DNA of 12,362 nucleotides from Anaerolineae bacterium (GTDB taxonomy: Bacteria > Chloroflexota > Anaerolineae > Aggregatilineales > Aggregatilineaceae): the NCBI GenBank assembly GCA_020848665.1, contig JADLHR010000397.1, forward strand, positions 1-12,362, read 5' to 3'. The notes under the pieces are model-generated. The model did not search any database. It saw nothing but the letters and a program-made list of their open reading frames with translations, and was not told where the DNA came from. Position numbers and translations under genes: made by a program. Shown here piece after piece: positions 1-7,078 of this stretch (within the stretch, counting starts at the first letter, position 1; each line of letters opens with the position of its first letter).

Positions 1-35
1 AGGCAAAAATCATCAAATGTGTCTATCATTCGCTT

Positions 36-91
36 GTCTCCTGGCGGTTTGACTTGAGTTTTGCGGCTCTTATCAAACCTTACCGGGAGAC
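36..91. repeat. Imperfect inverted repeat, possible stem-loop
   Basis: The arm GTCTCCTGGCGGTTTGA (36-52) is nearly complementary to TCAAACCTTACCGGGAGAC (73-91), with a small internal insertion, and they are separated by a 20-nt loop. It could be a transcription terminator of a gene upstream of the window or a mobile element end. There is no clear U-tract after it, so the function is open. Confidence 0.4.
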
Positions 92-280
92 TTCATTTCA
101 TTCAACTTGATCTAGCATAAGGGCCTACTAATAGAATAGCTTCATGTTTGTAGAGAACCAAGTGGCAATGCCCAACTGCCCGAATTGCGCCCTGCCCTTT
201 CTGCGCGTATCCTACACGAGCGCTGGCCCAGCGCGGAGAACGGTTCTCGGAAACAAAAACGGTCTGATTTGCTCAGCCCT

Positions 281-292
281 CGGAACGTTCCG
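281..292. repeat. Perfect 12-nt palindrome
   Basis: CGGAACGTTCCG is self-complementary. The flanks continue the symmetry imperfectly (CCT on the left, GAG on the right, offset by one base). This could be a protein-binding dyad. A 12-nt palindrome can also occur by chance in this much sequence, so confidence in a function is low. Confidence 0.3.
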
Positions 293-372
293 GAGACGCA
301 CCAGAGTATCGCGGCGTGGACCACGCGCCTTGGCACGGAGCGTGAAGGCTAACATTGCGACTCTCGCTAATT

Positions 373-401
373 AGCGGAGGCATGGTCATAAATGGTCAAG
401 C
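373..401 (+). repeat. Left terminal inverted repeat of the insertion sequence
   Basis: This 29-nt end pairs with 1484-1511. The inner part, TGGTCATAAATGGTCAAGC, is identical in both ends; the outer part differs by one inserted G and one A/G change. Confidence 0.9.
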
Positions 402-502
402 GGAAAAAGTGAACGCAAAAGACACCGCGCCCAGGCATAGCCAAAGCGCGGCGGCCTCCGTAGTATTTCAGTTGCCACACATCCATACCGAGAGGCGACT
501 GA

Positions 503-1489
503 ATGCTACACCGGGAACCAGTACTTGTCACGTTGGTGAAACTGGTGGATCGGATACCTGTTTCGGGGGTGCCCCCGCCAGGTAAGCGTGGGCGTCCGAA
601 AGTATATGCTGACCGCTTGATCGTGAAAGCGTTAATCATCATGGTGATCCGACGGTTGTACACCGCCTATAGCCTGTTGGCGTTTCTGGACCAAGACACT
701 GACTTGACGCGGGACTTGCGGGCTGAATTGACGGATGACCAGGGTCGGTTTCCCTCGCGGCGCACTTGGGAACAGCGGTTGCAAGCCCTGCCGGAGAGCT
801 TGCCCGGTGTGATTGGGAGTCTGGGACGTCATCTGGTGGGGCTGCTCCACCCCTGGGCACAGGCCGGGCGAGCCGCCGCCGTGGACAGCCCAGCCCTGCG
901 GGCTAAAGGCAGGGTCTGGCACAAAAAGCATCGAGACGCCGGAATTGTGCCCCATTCGACGATTGATACCCAAGCCCAGTGGAGCAAGTCGGGCTATCAT
1001 GGCTGGTGGTATGGGTGGAAAATTGCATCTGGCTTGTGCGGTTGCGTCGGTTTGGATCCCGTTGGCAGCAGAATTGACCCCGGCCAATATCGCCGATAAT
1101 GAAGTCGCCCCTCGCTTGCTCGCCAACTGCCTCCTGAGGTCCGTTTTGTGTTGGGGGATACCCATTACAACGACCCTGCCTTGCGTGCCGCCTGTGAACT
1201 GAGCGACCGGTTGTTGGTCGCCACACGACGCGGCAGGTATCCCCATCGTGGAGCAGGGGTTGATGTTCGTCGGGTGTTTCATCAGTTGCGCTCGCAAGCC
1301 ATCGAACCCTTCAACGGGTTGTTCAAGAACGTCTTTGAATGGGGCGGGCAAGTCCCTGTCAAAGGCTTGAAGCGTACTCAACTGATCGTGTTGAGCGCTA
1401 TCGTTGTTTACCAACTGGTTTTGCTCTATCAGTTTGAGCGCCAGTTACCGTTAGGGCGTGGGGCCAAAGCGTTGCTCCGTGCCGCTTGA
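503..1489 (+). pseudogene. DDE transposase, disrupted by two compensating frameshifts
   Basis: The frame starts at ATG 503 (GAGG at 491-494 is a fair ribosome binding site) and ends at TGA 1487-1489, which would give about 328 residues if uninterrupted. The three acidic positions of a DDE transposase are visible: Asp in VDSPALRAKG (codon 884-886), Asp in LGDTHYND (codon 1157-1159) and Glu in AIEPFNGLFK (codon 1304-1306). The original frame is lost near 1019, where a run of four A follows GTGG; the natural reading GWKLHLACAVAS continues in the next frame. It returns to the original frame at about 1120-1145 (LPPEVRFVLGD). This fits a one-base insertion plus a one-base deletion. In the starting frame a stop at 1097-1099 would end the protein at 198 residues. 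Either the gene is dead or these are sequencing errors in homopolymers. Confidence 0.85.
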
Positions 1490-1511
1490 CCATTTATGAC
1501 CACGCCTCGCT
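1484..1511 (-). repeat. Right terminal inverted repeat of the insertion sequence
   Basis: Complementary to the left end at 373-401. The transposase stop codon TGA (1487-1489) lies inside it. Confidence 0.9.
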
Positions 1512-1522
1512 TAATTTATAAA
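1494..1522 (+). promoter_or_regulatory. Possible hybrid promoter at the insertion sequence right junction
   Basis: TATAAA (1517-1522, five of six bases of the sigma-70 -10 consensus) lies just outside the insertion sequence. TTATGA (1494-1499), 17 nt upstream inside its right end, matches only three of six -35 bases. If real, the insertion would have supplied a -35 element for the regulator and cas genes. The -35 match is weak, so this is a guess. Confidence 0.22.
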
Positions 1523-1549
1523 ACGAGCAGAGCAGATTATTACTTTGAA

Positions 1550-1563
1550 GCAAAGCTCTTTGC
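1550..1563. promoter_or_regulatory. Small inverted repeat upstream of the regulator
   Basis: GCAAAG-CT-CTTTGC is a perfect 6+2+6 inverted repeat. It sits directly upstream of the longer palindrome at 1566-1582, in the 109-nt gap between the insertion sequence and the regulator start. It may be part of an operator or a small hairpin in the leader RNA. Confidence 0.3.
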
Positions 1564-1565
1564 GG

Positions 1566-1582
1566 TTGAACGATTCGTTCAA
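1566..1582. promoter_or_regulatory. Candidate operator palindrome
   Basis: TTGAACGA-T-TCGTTCAA is a perfect 8+1+8 inverted repeat, 38 nt before the start codon of the WYL-family regulator. Its length and position suit a dimeric helix-turn-helix repressor acting on its own promoter. That the regulator binds here is inference from position and symmetry. Confidence 0.42.
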
Positions 1583-1620
1583 GTTTCTGCTTAAGCTGAG
1601 ATAAAGGATCAGGAGCGGAG

Positions 1621-2601
1621 ATGCCAGACATAACTCGCCGCCGCCTGCGCGATTTCGAAGCGCTCTTGCGGAATCATCCCGAGGGACTAAGCACAGCGGA
1701 GATTGCCGCTGAGTTAGGTGTTTCCCAGCGCACAGTTTACAACGACCTCGCACGCCTGGAGTCGGATGGGGTTCCAATTTACGAGGAGAAGGGACAGTAT
1801 TTCCTCGATGCGAATTATCAGCCAGCTATCCGGCTGTCATTGGCTCAAGCGTGGTTTCTGTACCTCCCCCTACGGCGAATGGTCCGAGCGGAGTTGCATC
1901 GGATGCCTTTGGTTCGTTGCCTCTTGCACCAGATTGCCTCGCTGTTGCATGAGGAGATCGCGGACCAACTGTTTCCAGACCTAATACAGGAGGAAGTCAG
2001 CGAGCGAGACCAAATATTTACCAGGCTGGTCGAATGCTGGCGGAAGCAGCAGCATGTCGAGCTGCGCTACCAGCGTCCAAATGCAGACCGGGCCTCGACG
2101 CTGGTCGTGGCGCCCTGGTGGTTTGAGCCAACGGTCTGGTCCGACGCTTTCTACCTGATTTGCGGCTTCGAGCGCGCTTCTGGGAAAATCGAACCGCTCA
2201 CTCTGAAGCTGGATCGCATCCTGTCGGCAAAATCGCTGAACACGCGCTTCGAGCGACCATCCGGCCGGGAGATCAGCCACTACCTCGAACACACATGGGG
2301 CATTTGGGTGGGCGAGCAGAGTCCGGTGCAGGTCAAGCTGCGCTTCCATAACCGGCAGTTCCAGCGGCTTCAGGAAACACGCTGGCATCCCACGCAGGAC
2401 ATGTGGCTGGAGCGGGATGGGTCTGTCATCTGGCAGGTGCAGATTTCCGAGCCGCAGGAGATGATGCCCTGGATTCGCGGCTGGGGCGCGGACGTTGAGG
2501 TGCTGGAGCCGGACGATCTCCGCCAGCAGATCGCCGCCGAGGCCGAAGCAACGGCGCGGCTTTACGGACGCTCCCAACAAAAGCGCGACTACATCTTTTA
2601 A
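1621..2601 (+). CDS. WYL-domain transcriptional regulator of the cas operon
   Basis: A 326-residue DNA-binding protein. Residues about 5-57 form a DeoR/HTH_11-type winged helix-turn-helix (STAEIAAELGVSQRTVYNDL, about 24-43). Residues about 140-205 are a WYL domain, in which the signature W-Y-L reads F-Y-L (177-179) and the usual basic position is R199 in KLDRI. The C-terminal part (about 230-310) resembles the WCX extension. WYL regulators are common next to CRISPR loci; one, Sll7009 of Synechocystis, represses CRISPR RNA of a type I-D locus, and others sense nucleic acid or other ligands. The start ATG has AGGAG at 1611-1615. Only 20 nt separate it from cas3, so it is likely co-transcribed and autoregulated through the palindrome at 1566-1582. 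The ligand and the sign of control cannot be read from the sequence. Confidence 0.9.
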   Translation: MPDITRRRLRDFEALLRNHPEGLSTAEIAAELGVSQRTVYNDLARLESDGVPIYEEKGQYFLDANYQPAIRLSLAQAWFLYLPLRRMVRAELHRMPLVRCLLHQIASLLHEEIADQLFPDLIQEEVSERDQIFTRLVECWRKQQHVELRYQRPNADRASTLVVAPWWFEPTVWSDAFYLICGFERASGKIEPLTLKLDRILSAKSLNTRFERPSGREISHYLEHTWGIWVGEQSPVQVKLRFHNRQFQRLQETRWHPTQDMWLERDGSVIWQVQISEPQEMMPWIRGWGADVEVLEPDDLRQQIAAEAEATARLYGRSQQKRDYIF

Positions 2602-2621
2602 GCAAGCAGAGGTGACAGCTT

Positions 2622-5189
2622 ATGGTTTCAAATTTGCACCTTGATGATCCGCCCTATAAGTACCAAGACGATGTCTGTACCCGATTTCTCGATGGACAGA
2701 ACCTGATCATTCAGGCGCCGACCGGGGCGGGGAAGACGCGCGCCGCGCTTGAGCCGAACATCATCGGCTTTCAGCGCGAACCGCTCACCGCTTATCCGCA
2801 GCGGATCATCTATAACGTGCCGATGCGAGTTCTGGCGCGGGGGTTCTACGAGGAATACGACTCCCGCGCCAGGCTCAAAGCCTGGAAGCCTGAATGGCAG
2901 CCGACGATTCAGACCGGCGAGACACCGGACGATTCGCTCTTTGAGGGCCGCGTCATCTTCTGCACGGTCGATCAGATGCTGGCGAGCTTTCTAAACATCC
3001 CATACAGTTTGCCGAAAAGGCTCGACAACATCAACGCGGGCGCGATGATCGGCAGCGCGTTTATCTTTGACGAATTTCACCTCTACCCGCAGCGCGAGAT
3101 GATGCTGACCGTGCTGGCGATGCTGAGGATGCTGCAAGGCCTGAGCCGTTTCATCCTCATGAGCGCGACCTTCTCGCCCGTGTTTCTCAAAGAAATTGGC
3201 CGGGCGCTGGGCGCTGAGGTCATCGCGGACCCGGCGGGCACGCCGCTCGCCCAGGGACATTTCAGCGACATTACGGCGCTGACCACTCGCCAGCGCACCT
3301 TCTACGCCGAAGACGGACCGCTGACGGCAGAAGCGGTTCTTGCGCGGATGGGCGGCGCGGAACGAGTATTGTGTGTCTGCAACACGGTTGACCGCGCGCA
3401 GCAGCTTTTTCTGGATTTGCGCCGCGAACTCGATGGCGATGGCGAGTGTCGCCTGCTCCACTCGCGCTTTTACCGCGACGATCGCCGCGCCACTGAAAAC
3501 TTTGCCATACAACAGTTCAAAGAAAAACCTGGGCAGCGGGTCGTGCTGGTCGCAACGCAGGTCGTGGAGGTCGGGCTGGACATCAGCAGCGAGGCGCTGT
3601 TCACCGAATGCGCGCCCGCGGCCAGCATCATCCAGCGCGCGGGGCGCTGCGCGCGGCGCGAGGGCGAAACAGGCCGCGTCCACGTTTTCCAGCCCTACGA
3701 CGACGAGGGCAATCTCAATTACGCGCCTTACAAAGACGAGGGGCAGGAAGCGATCTGCCACAAGACCTGGGATGCGCTTAACCTGGACGAGTTTCGGGGA
3801 AAAGTGATCGGCTTCCCTGAGGAGCAGCAGTTGGTCAAGCTGGCGCATGAGGAAGCGGACCAGGCGTTCATCGACGGCCTGGACGCCCGAATCGATGCGC
3901 GCATCGGGGAAATCACCGACTGCATGTTGAAGCGCGACGCGGGATACGCCGACAGCCTGATCCGCCAGAGAGACACGAACGCCGCGCAGCTTTTCATCCA
4001 CGACAAGCCCAACCAGGACGACAGGCTCACGGAGAAACCCTGGCGGCGCGAGGCGCTCAGCATCTCAAAAGGGCGGCTCGCGCGGGCGTTTGAACAGATG
4101 CCTGCGGCTGGCGAGATCGACGCCGAGTTTCTGCTGTGTGTCGAGAACGCAAGGGAGATTGACGAGTACACGACCGAGTACGCCTGGGAGCCAGTACGGG
4201 AGAAGTCGGAGATTTTCGCCAACTGGCGCTTCGTCGCGCACCCCCACGCGGTCACGTACACGCCGGAGCTGGGGCTGATCTTGCAGCCGGGCAACGTTCC
4301 GGCCACGCCTTCGCCCGACGCGCCGGAGAAGCCCTGGGACCAGCCTGTGTACGAAGCCGAGCGATTCTACGAGCACATCAACGGGCTACAGTTGGCTTAC
4401 ACGTCGCAGCGCACAATCAGCAAACGTGTGTCGAATGGACAGTTCGCCAAACACACGCTCTCGCCTCTCTGCGCCGAAGTTGATTATCCCTTGCGCCGCC
4501 TGTGCGCGCGCCTGGGCCGCGATGTCGAGCAGGCGGAACGGCTGCTGCGGCTGACCCTCGCGCTGCACGATGTCGGCAAGCTCAACACGCCCTGGCAGGC
4601 GTGGGCACGGGCGTGGCAGCGTCTACGGCAGGAGAACGGGTATCCGCCGGGTGTTATCCCTCTGGATGATGACGCGCCGCTGGCGCACACTGACTATGAC
4701 AGCGACAATGAAGCCGAGCGCGCGCTGCAAAAGCAGCTTAACCGGCGGATGAAGCGCGGTCCGCACGCGGGGGAAAGCGCCCAGGCGTGCCTGCCGATCG
4801 TGTGGGAAGCGACCGGCGGCGATCCGTTCTGGATGGCCGTAGTCGTGGGCGCCATCATGCGCCACCACACGCCCGATGTAGACAACGCCGGACCATTCCG
4901 CCTGTCGCCCGGCAGCGGCCCCGCTTTGACGCACGCGCTGAGTCTGTTCGAGTTTGAGCAGGAGGCGGCTCGCTGGGCTGGAAGCGTGACCGCTGGGTTC
5001 GAGCGCGGCAGCGGCGCTCTGCGCAACGCCGTCGAGGGCATTACCCCTTCCTACAGCAGCTATGACGCCGCGCTGATGTATTTTGTCTTCGTGCGCGCGC
5101 TGCGGCTGGCGGATCAGCGGTCGGGAGGCTACTGGAAAGACTATCGCCACACCAACCTGGTCGCAGGCGAGGAGAAGCGAGGAGATTGA
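2622..5189 (+). CDS. cas3: Cas3 helicase-nuclease, helicase first and HD domain last
   Basis: An 855-residue effector nuclease that unwinds and degrades DNA marked by the Cascade complex. The SF2 helicase occupies roughly residues 10-350: Walker A APTGAGKT (32-39), DEFH box (150-153), SAT (181-183), a motif V-like VVEVGLDIS, and motif VI QRAGR (338-342). The HD nuclease follows at about 580-760, with HD at 649-650 (LALHDVGK), His715 in GPHAGES and the pair His748-His749 (IMRHHTP). A further His for metal binding could be H585 or H611. The helicase-to-HD order is the reverse of most Cas3 proteins (HD first); the reversed order is known for subtype I-G. All key catalytic residues look intact, so the enzyme is probably active. 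AGAGGTGA upstream is a good ribosome binding site. The stop overlaps the cas8 start (TGATG). Confidence 0.96.
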   Translation: MVSNLHLDDPPYKYQDDVCTRFLDGQNLIIQAPTGAGKTRAALEPNIIGFQREPLTAYPQRIIYNVPMRVLARGFYEEYDSRARLKAWKPEWQPTIQTGETPDDSLFEGRVIFCTVDQMLASFLNIPYSLPKRLDNINAGAMIGSAFIFDEFHLYPQREMMLTVLAMLRMLQGLSRFILMSATFSPVFLKEIGRALGAEVIADPAGTPLAQGHFSDITALTTRQRTFYAEDGPLTAEAVLARMGGAERVLCVCNTVDRAQQLFLDLRRELDGDGECRLLHSRFYRDDRRATENFAIQQFKEKPGQRVVLVATQVVEVGLDISSEALFTECAPAASIIQRAGRCARREGETGRVHVFQPYDDEGNLNYAPYKDEGQEAICHKTWDALNLDEFRGKVIGFPEEQQLVKLAHEEADQAFIDGLDARIDARIGEITDCMLKRDAGYADSLIRQRDTNAAQLFIHDKPNQDDRLTEKPWRREALSISKGRLARAFEQMPAAGEIDAEFLLCVENAREIDEYTTEYAWEPVREKSEIFANWRFVAHPHAVTYTPELGLILQPGNVPATPSPDAPEKPWDQPVYEAERFYEHINGLQLAYTSQRTISKRVSNGQFAKHTLSPLCAEVDYPLRRLCARLGRDVEQAERLLRLTLALHDVGKLNTPWQAWARAWQRLRQENGYPPGVIPLDDDAPLAHTDYDSDNEAERALQKQLNRRMKRGPHAGESAQACLPIVWEATGGDPFWMAVVVGAIMRHHTPDVDNAGPFRLSPGSGPALTHALSLFEFEQEAARWAGSVTAGFERGSGALRNAVEGITPSYSSYDAALMYFVFVRALRLADQRSGGYWKDYRHTNLVAGEEKRGD

Positions 5190-7027
5190 TGCCTGAAACA
5201 ACGCTGTTTGTCGAGAAAGATACGGACCAGATGCGCTCCACCCTGGTCGCTTATGGGCTGGCGAGCCTGTTCTTTCGTCTGGCCGAGGCAGGCGCAGGAG
5301 TGGACGTGCGAATTGTCGATCAGGGCAGCGTCTATCGCTTGCAGGTGATCGGGCGCGATTTGGTCGCGCTGCTCGATCTCGTCCGGCAGCGCGGGCTGCC
5401 GCCTCTGCTGCCCGCGATTCTCAAGCCGCTGTCGGCAAACGAGAAGAAGCTCGTCGAAGGCGGCGTGTCAGAGGACGAGGTGCGGCGCAAGTACCGGCCC
5501 TTCGGTTTTCCGGGCGAGCGCGTGATTGACTACGGCGCGGAGAAGCGGAAGGTGGACGAGACACGGCAGGCCCGGCGCCAGAAAACGCGCGAAGAAGGAG
5601 ACGCGCCCGTTCGCGCCCCGGACTATCCCCTCTGGGCGCATCTGTGCTCGTACTTCGGGAAAGGCTCGGCGATGCGGATCGGCTATCCCCTGGTGGTGCA
5701 CGCCTGGCACGCCCACCAGGGCGAGTGCGCCGAGGCGCTGTGCGAGCTAATCTTGCAGGCGTACGGCGATTTCCCGAACCGGCTGGACGAAGCGCGCGAC
5801 ATCTGGCGCGAGGAAATCAAGCCGCAGCTTGACACGTCCGGCTTCCAGCTTTTCGGATGGGACGGCGCAGAGACAGACATCAGCGCGCTGTCGATTGTGT
5901 CTCCGACGACGGCGCAGGGATCGTTCACCGCGACCGGCGCAAAGGGAATCAATACCGGGACGCCCGAAATCTTCTGGCTGGAGATGTATCTGGCGTTCGC
6001 GGGCTACATGGTGGCCGCGATGCCCTTCAACGCGAATGGCGACGCTCTGCTCTACTATCCCCTGCCGCGAGATATTGCCTTCCGCTCTCTGCGGCTTACC
6101 ATGCAGACCTACCGCGATTCGGGGAGCGTGCGCCACTTATACGATTATTCCAACATCATGCCGCGCGCCAAGATCGATGCCCTCAGCCAGATCGCGTTCT
6201 ACGACAGCATGATCCAGCATCACCTCGCCAACCTGAACGATCCGAATGCCGACCCCTGGGATCAGATTGAGGTCAACGCCGTGAGCGGCCTGGTCGGATA
6301 CTACTACAAGGACATCTCGACCCAAATCCCCTTCGACGAGACGACCTTCGCCTTGCCCGCGTGGCTGTCGCTCCAACCGAACGCTGAAGCGTTAGAAGGC
6401 GCGCGGGCGGTTCTGGACGGCCATCGCAAGCTGATTGAGGCGATTCGCGGCGACTACGCCGAAGAACTGGAAATTCTGGCGAGCTACCGCCGGTTCGCGG
6501 CGCTGGGCGATCTGGCCGACTGGATCGACTTCGCCATCGCGTACAGTACACACCGCTTCAACAAGATGATCGACAGCCCATGGATGACCCATTTGCAGAT
6601 CGAGCTATTGGAGAAAACGCTCATGAACAACCCGCAGTACAAAGACTACCGTCCGGTTTTTGAGAATCCCGGCTTCCGCAACCTCGCCAACGCGATACGA
6701 AGCTGCACGGTTCAGCTGCGCTATTTCAAGGACGTGAAAAGCCAGCAGACCGGGTTCAAAGTGCGGCATGGTCTGGGTGACGATCTGCTGCGCCGCGCGC
6801 ACGACGCCGACGACTTCATCGAAGACCTCGGTCATTTTGTGCACGACTACATGCGCGAGAGCAGCAACGTGCAGGCGATCTATAAGGAAACGCGACCGTT
6901 CATCACCGAGGACGATCTGTACGAGGTCGTGGCGCTGGTCAGCGAATTCGGGTCGCGCGTGGTGGCGAGTCTGCTGGTTGCTGCCGGTTATTCGTCGAGC
7001 TTCGCCCGCAAGGAACAAGAAGCGTAG
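5189..7027 (+). CDS. cas8: Cas8-like large subunit of the type I surveillance complex
   Basis: A 612-residue protein in the place where the type I large subunit is encoded. In this role it would recognise the PAM and recruit Cas3. I chose ATG 5189, which overlaps the cas3 stop (TGATG) and follows GGAG at 5181-5184; a TTG three bases earlier is possible. There is no HD motif and no palm GGDD, so it is not Cas10d. An N-terminal helical region (RSTLVAYGLASLFFRLAEAG) is followed by a charged linker (about 110-140), a mixed middle, and a helical C-terminal domain from about residue 400. The tail (FRNLANAIRSCTVQLRYFK, and later VVASLLVAAGYSS) resembles Cas8a/Cas8b-type proteins that I recall from Chloroflexota, but I cannot assign Csx8, Csx13, Cmx8 or Cas8b with confidence. 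The C-terminal part may also be made separately as Cas11 (see 6623-7027). Confidence 0.75.
   Translation: MPETTLFVEKDTDQMRSTLVAYGLASLFFRLAEAGAGVDVRIVDQGSVYRLQVIGRDLVALLDLVRQRGLPPLLPAILKPLSANEKKLVEGGVSEDEVRRKYRPFGFPGERVIDYGAEKRKVDETRQARRQKTREEGDAPVRAPDYPLWAHLCSYFGKGSAMRIGYPLVVHAWHAHQGECAEALCELILQAYGDFPNRLDEARDIWREEIKPQLDTSGFQLFGWDGAETDISALSIVSPTTAQGSFTATGAKGINTGTPEIFWLEMYLAFAGYMVAAMPFNANGDALLYYPLPRDIAFRSLRLTMQTYRDSGSVRHLYDYSNIMPRAKIDALSQIAFYDSMIQHHLANLNDPNADPWDQIEVNAVSGLVGYYYKDISTQIPFDETTFALPAWLSLQPNAEALEGARAVLDGHRKLIEAIRGDYAEELEILASYRRFAALGDLADWIDFAIAYSTHRFNKMIDSPWMTHLQIELLEKTLMNNPQYKDYRPVFENPGFRNLANAIRSCTVQLRYFKDVKSQQTGFKVRHGLGDDLLRRAHDADDFIEDLGHFVHDYMRESSNVQAIYKETRPFITEDDLYEVVALVSEFGSRVVASLLVAAGYSSSFARKEQEA
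6610..6625 (+). promoter_or_regulatory. Internal Shine-Dalgarno and start within cas8
   Basis: GGAG (6610-6613) precedes an in-frame ATG at 6623-6625 with 9 nt between them. It is the only internal Met in the C-terminal third with a clear ribosome binding site. Neighbouring in-frame Met codons in NKMIDSPWMTH have none. Confidence 0.45.
6623..7027 (+). CDS. cas11: Possible Cas11 small subunit from an internal start in cas8
   Basis: Translation from ATG 6623 in the cas8 frame would give a 134-residue, mostly helical protein (starting MNNPQYKDYRPVFENPGF) ending at the cas8 stop. In subtypes I-B, I-C and I-D the small subunit Cas11 is produced exactly this way, from an internal start near the 3' end of the large-subunit gene, and has a similar size. 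No separate small-subunit gene is present in the locus, so one must be supplied either this way or by the C-terminal domain of Cas8 itself. The GGAG at 6610-6613 supports the internal start. This is inference from position, size and ribosome binding site. Confidence 0.42.
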   Translation: MNNPQYKDYRPVFENPGFRNLANAIRSCTVQLRYFKDVKSQQTGFKVRHGLGDDLLRRAHDADDFIEDLGHFVHDYMRESSNVQAIYKETRPFITEDDLYEVVALVSEFGSRVVASLLVAAGYSSSFARKEQEA

Positions 7028-7078
7028 GTCCTGGTCTGGCACATCGATCATTTGCTAACTCTGGAGGAGAAATTTCGC

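Larger units (their letters stand above)
1..372. other. Upstream flank without a recognisable gene
   Basis: I see no supportable gene here. The open frames are short, lie on both strands, and show no recognisable family; one begins with a CPNC motif but has no second cysteine pair to make a zinc ribbon. Two structural items can be seen: an imperfect inverted repeat (36-52 with 73-91) and a 12-nt palindrome CGGAACGTTCCG at 281-292. If the insertion sequence at 373-1511 is removed, this stretch would join directly to the sequence upstream of the regulator gene, so part of it may be the original upstream control region of the cas operon. Confidence 0.5.
373..1511 (+). mobile_element. Insertion sequence with DDE transposase, about 1.14 kb
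   Basis: The element is bounded by near-perfect terminal inverted repeats: left end 373-401 (AGCGGAGGCATGGTCATAAA onward) and right end 1484-1511, which reads on the minus strand AGCGAGGCGTGGTCATAAA onward. They differ by one indel and one substitution. The flanks give TAATT on both sides (368-372 and 1512-1516), consistent with a 5-bp target duplication. A TTA duplication, with the element ending one base further in on each side, fits equally well. Inside is a single transposase reading frame, now broken. The stop codon of the transposase lies in the right repeat, so the element is compact. It sits just upstream of the regulator and cas3. I cannot place it in a named IS family without a search; an IS4/IS5-type DDE element is the likeliest class. 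Confidence 0.88.

Noticed and set aside
144..374. Small zinc-ribbon protein starting near 168 (MPNCPNC)
   Set aside because: Only one CxxC pair is present, the rest is low-complexity Arg/Ala-rich, and no family is recognisable.
2991..4001. Long minus-strand open frame opposite cas3
   Set aside because: It is a shadow of the GC-rich cas3 frame; similar minus-strand frames lie opposite cas8, cas6 and cas1, with no recognisable protein.
4179..4189. Spacer 2 self-target in cas3
   Set aside because: The match is TACGCCTGGGA only, 11 bases of 34, with the flanking bases different.
5189..7027. Subtype I-D with Cas10d
   Set aside because: The large subunit has no N-terminal HD and no palm motif, is too short for Cas10d, and the HD domain sits in Cas3.
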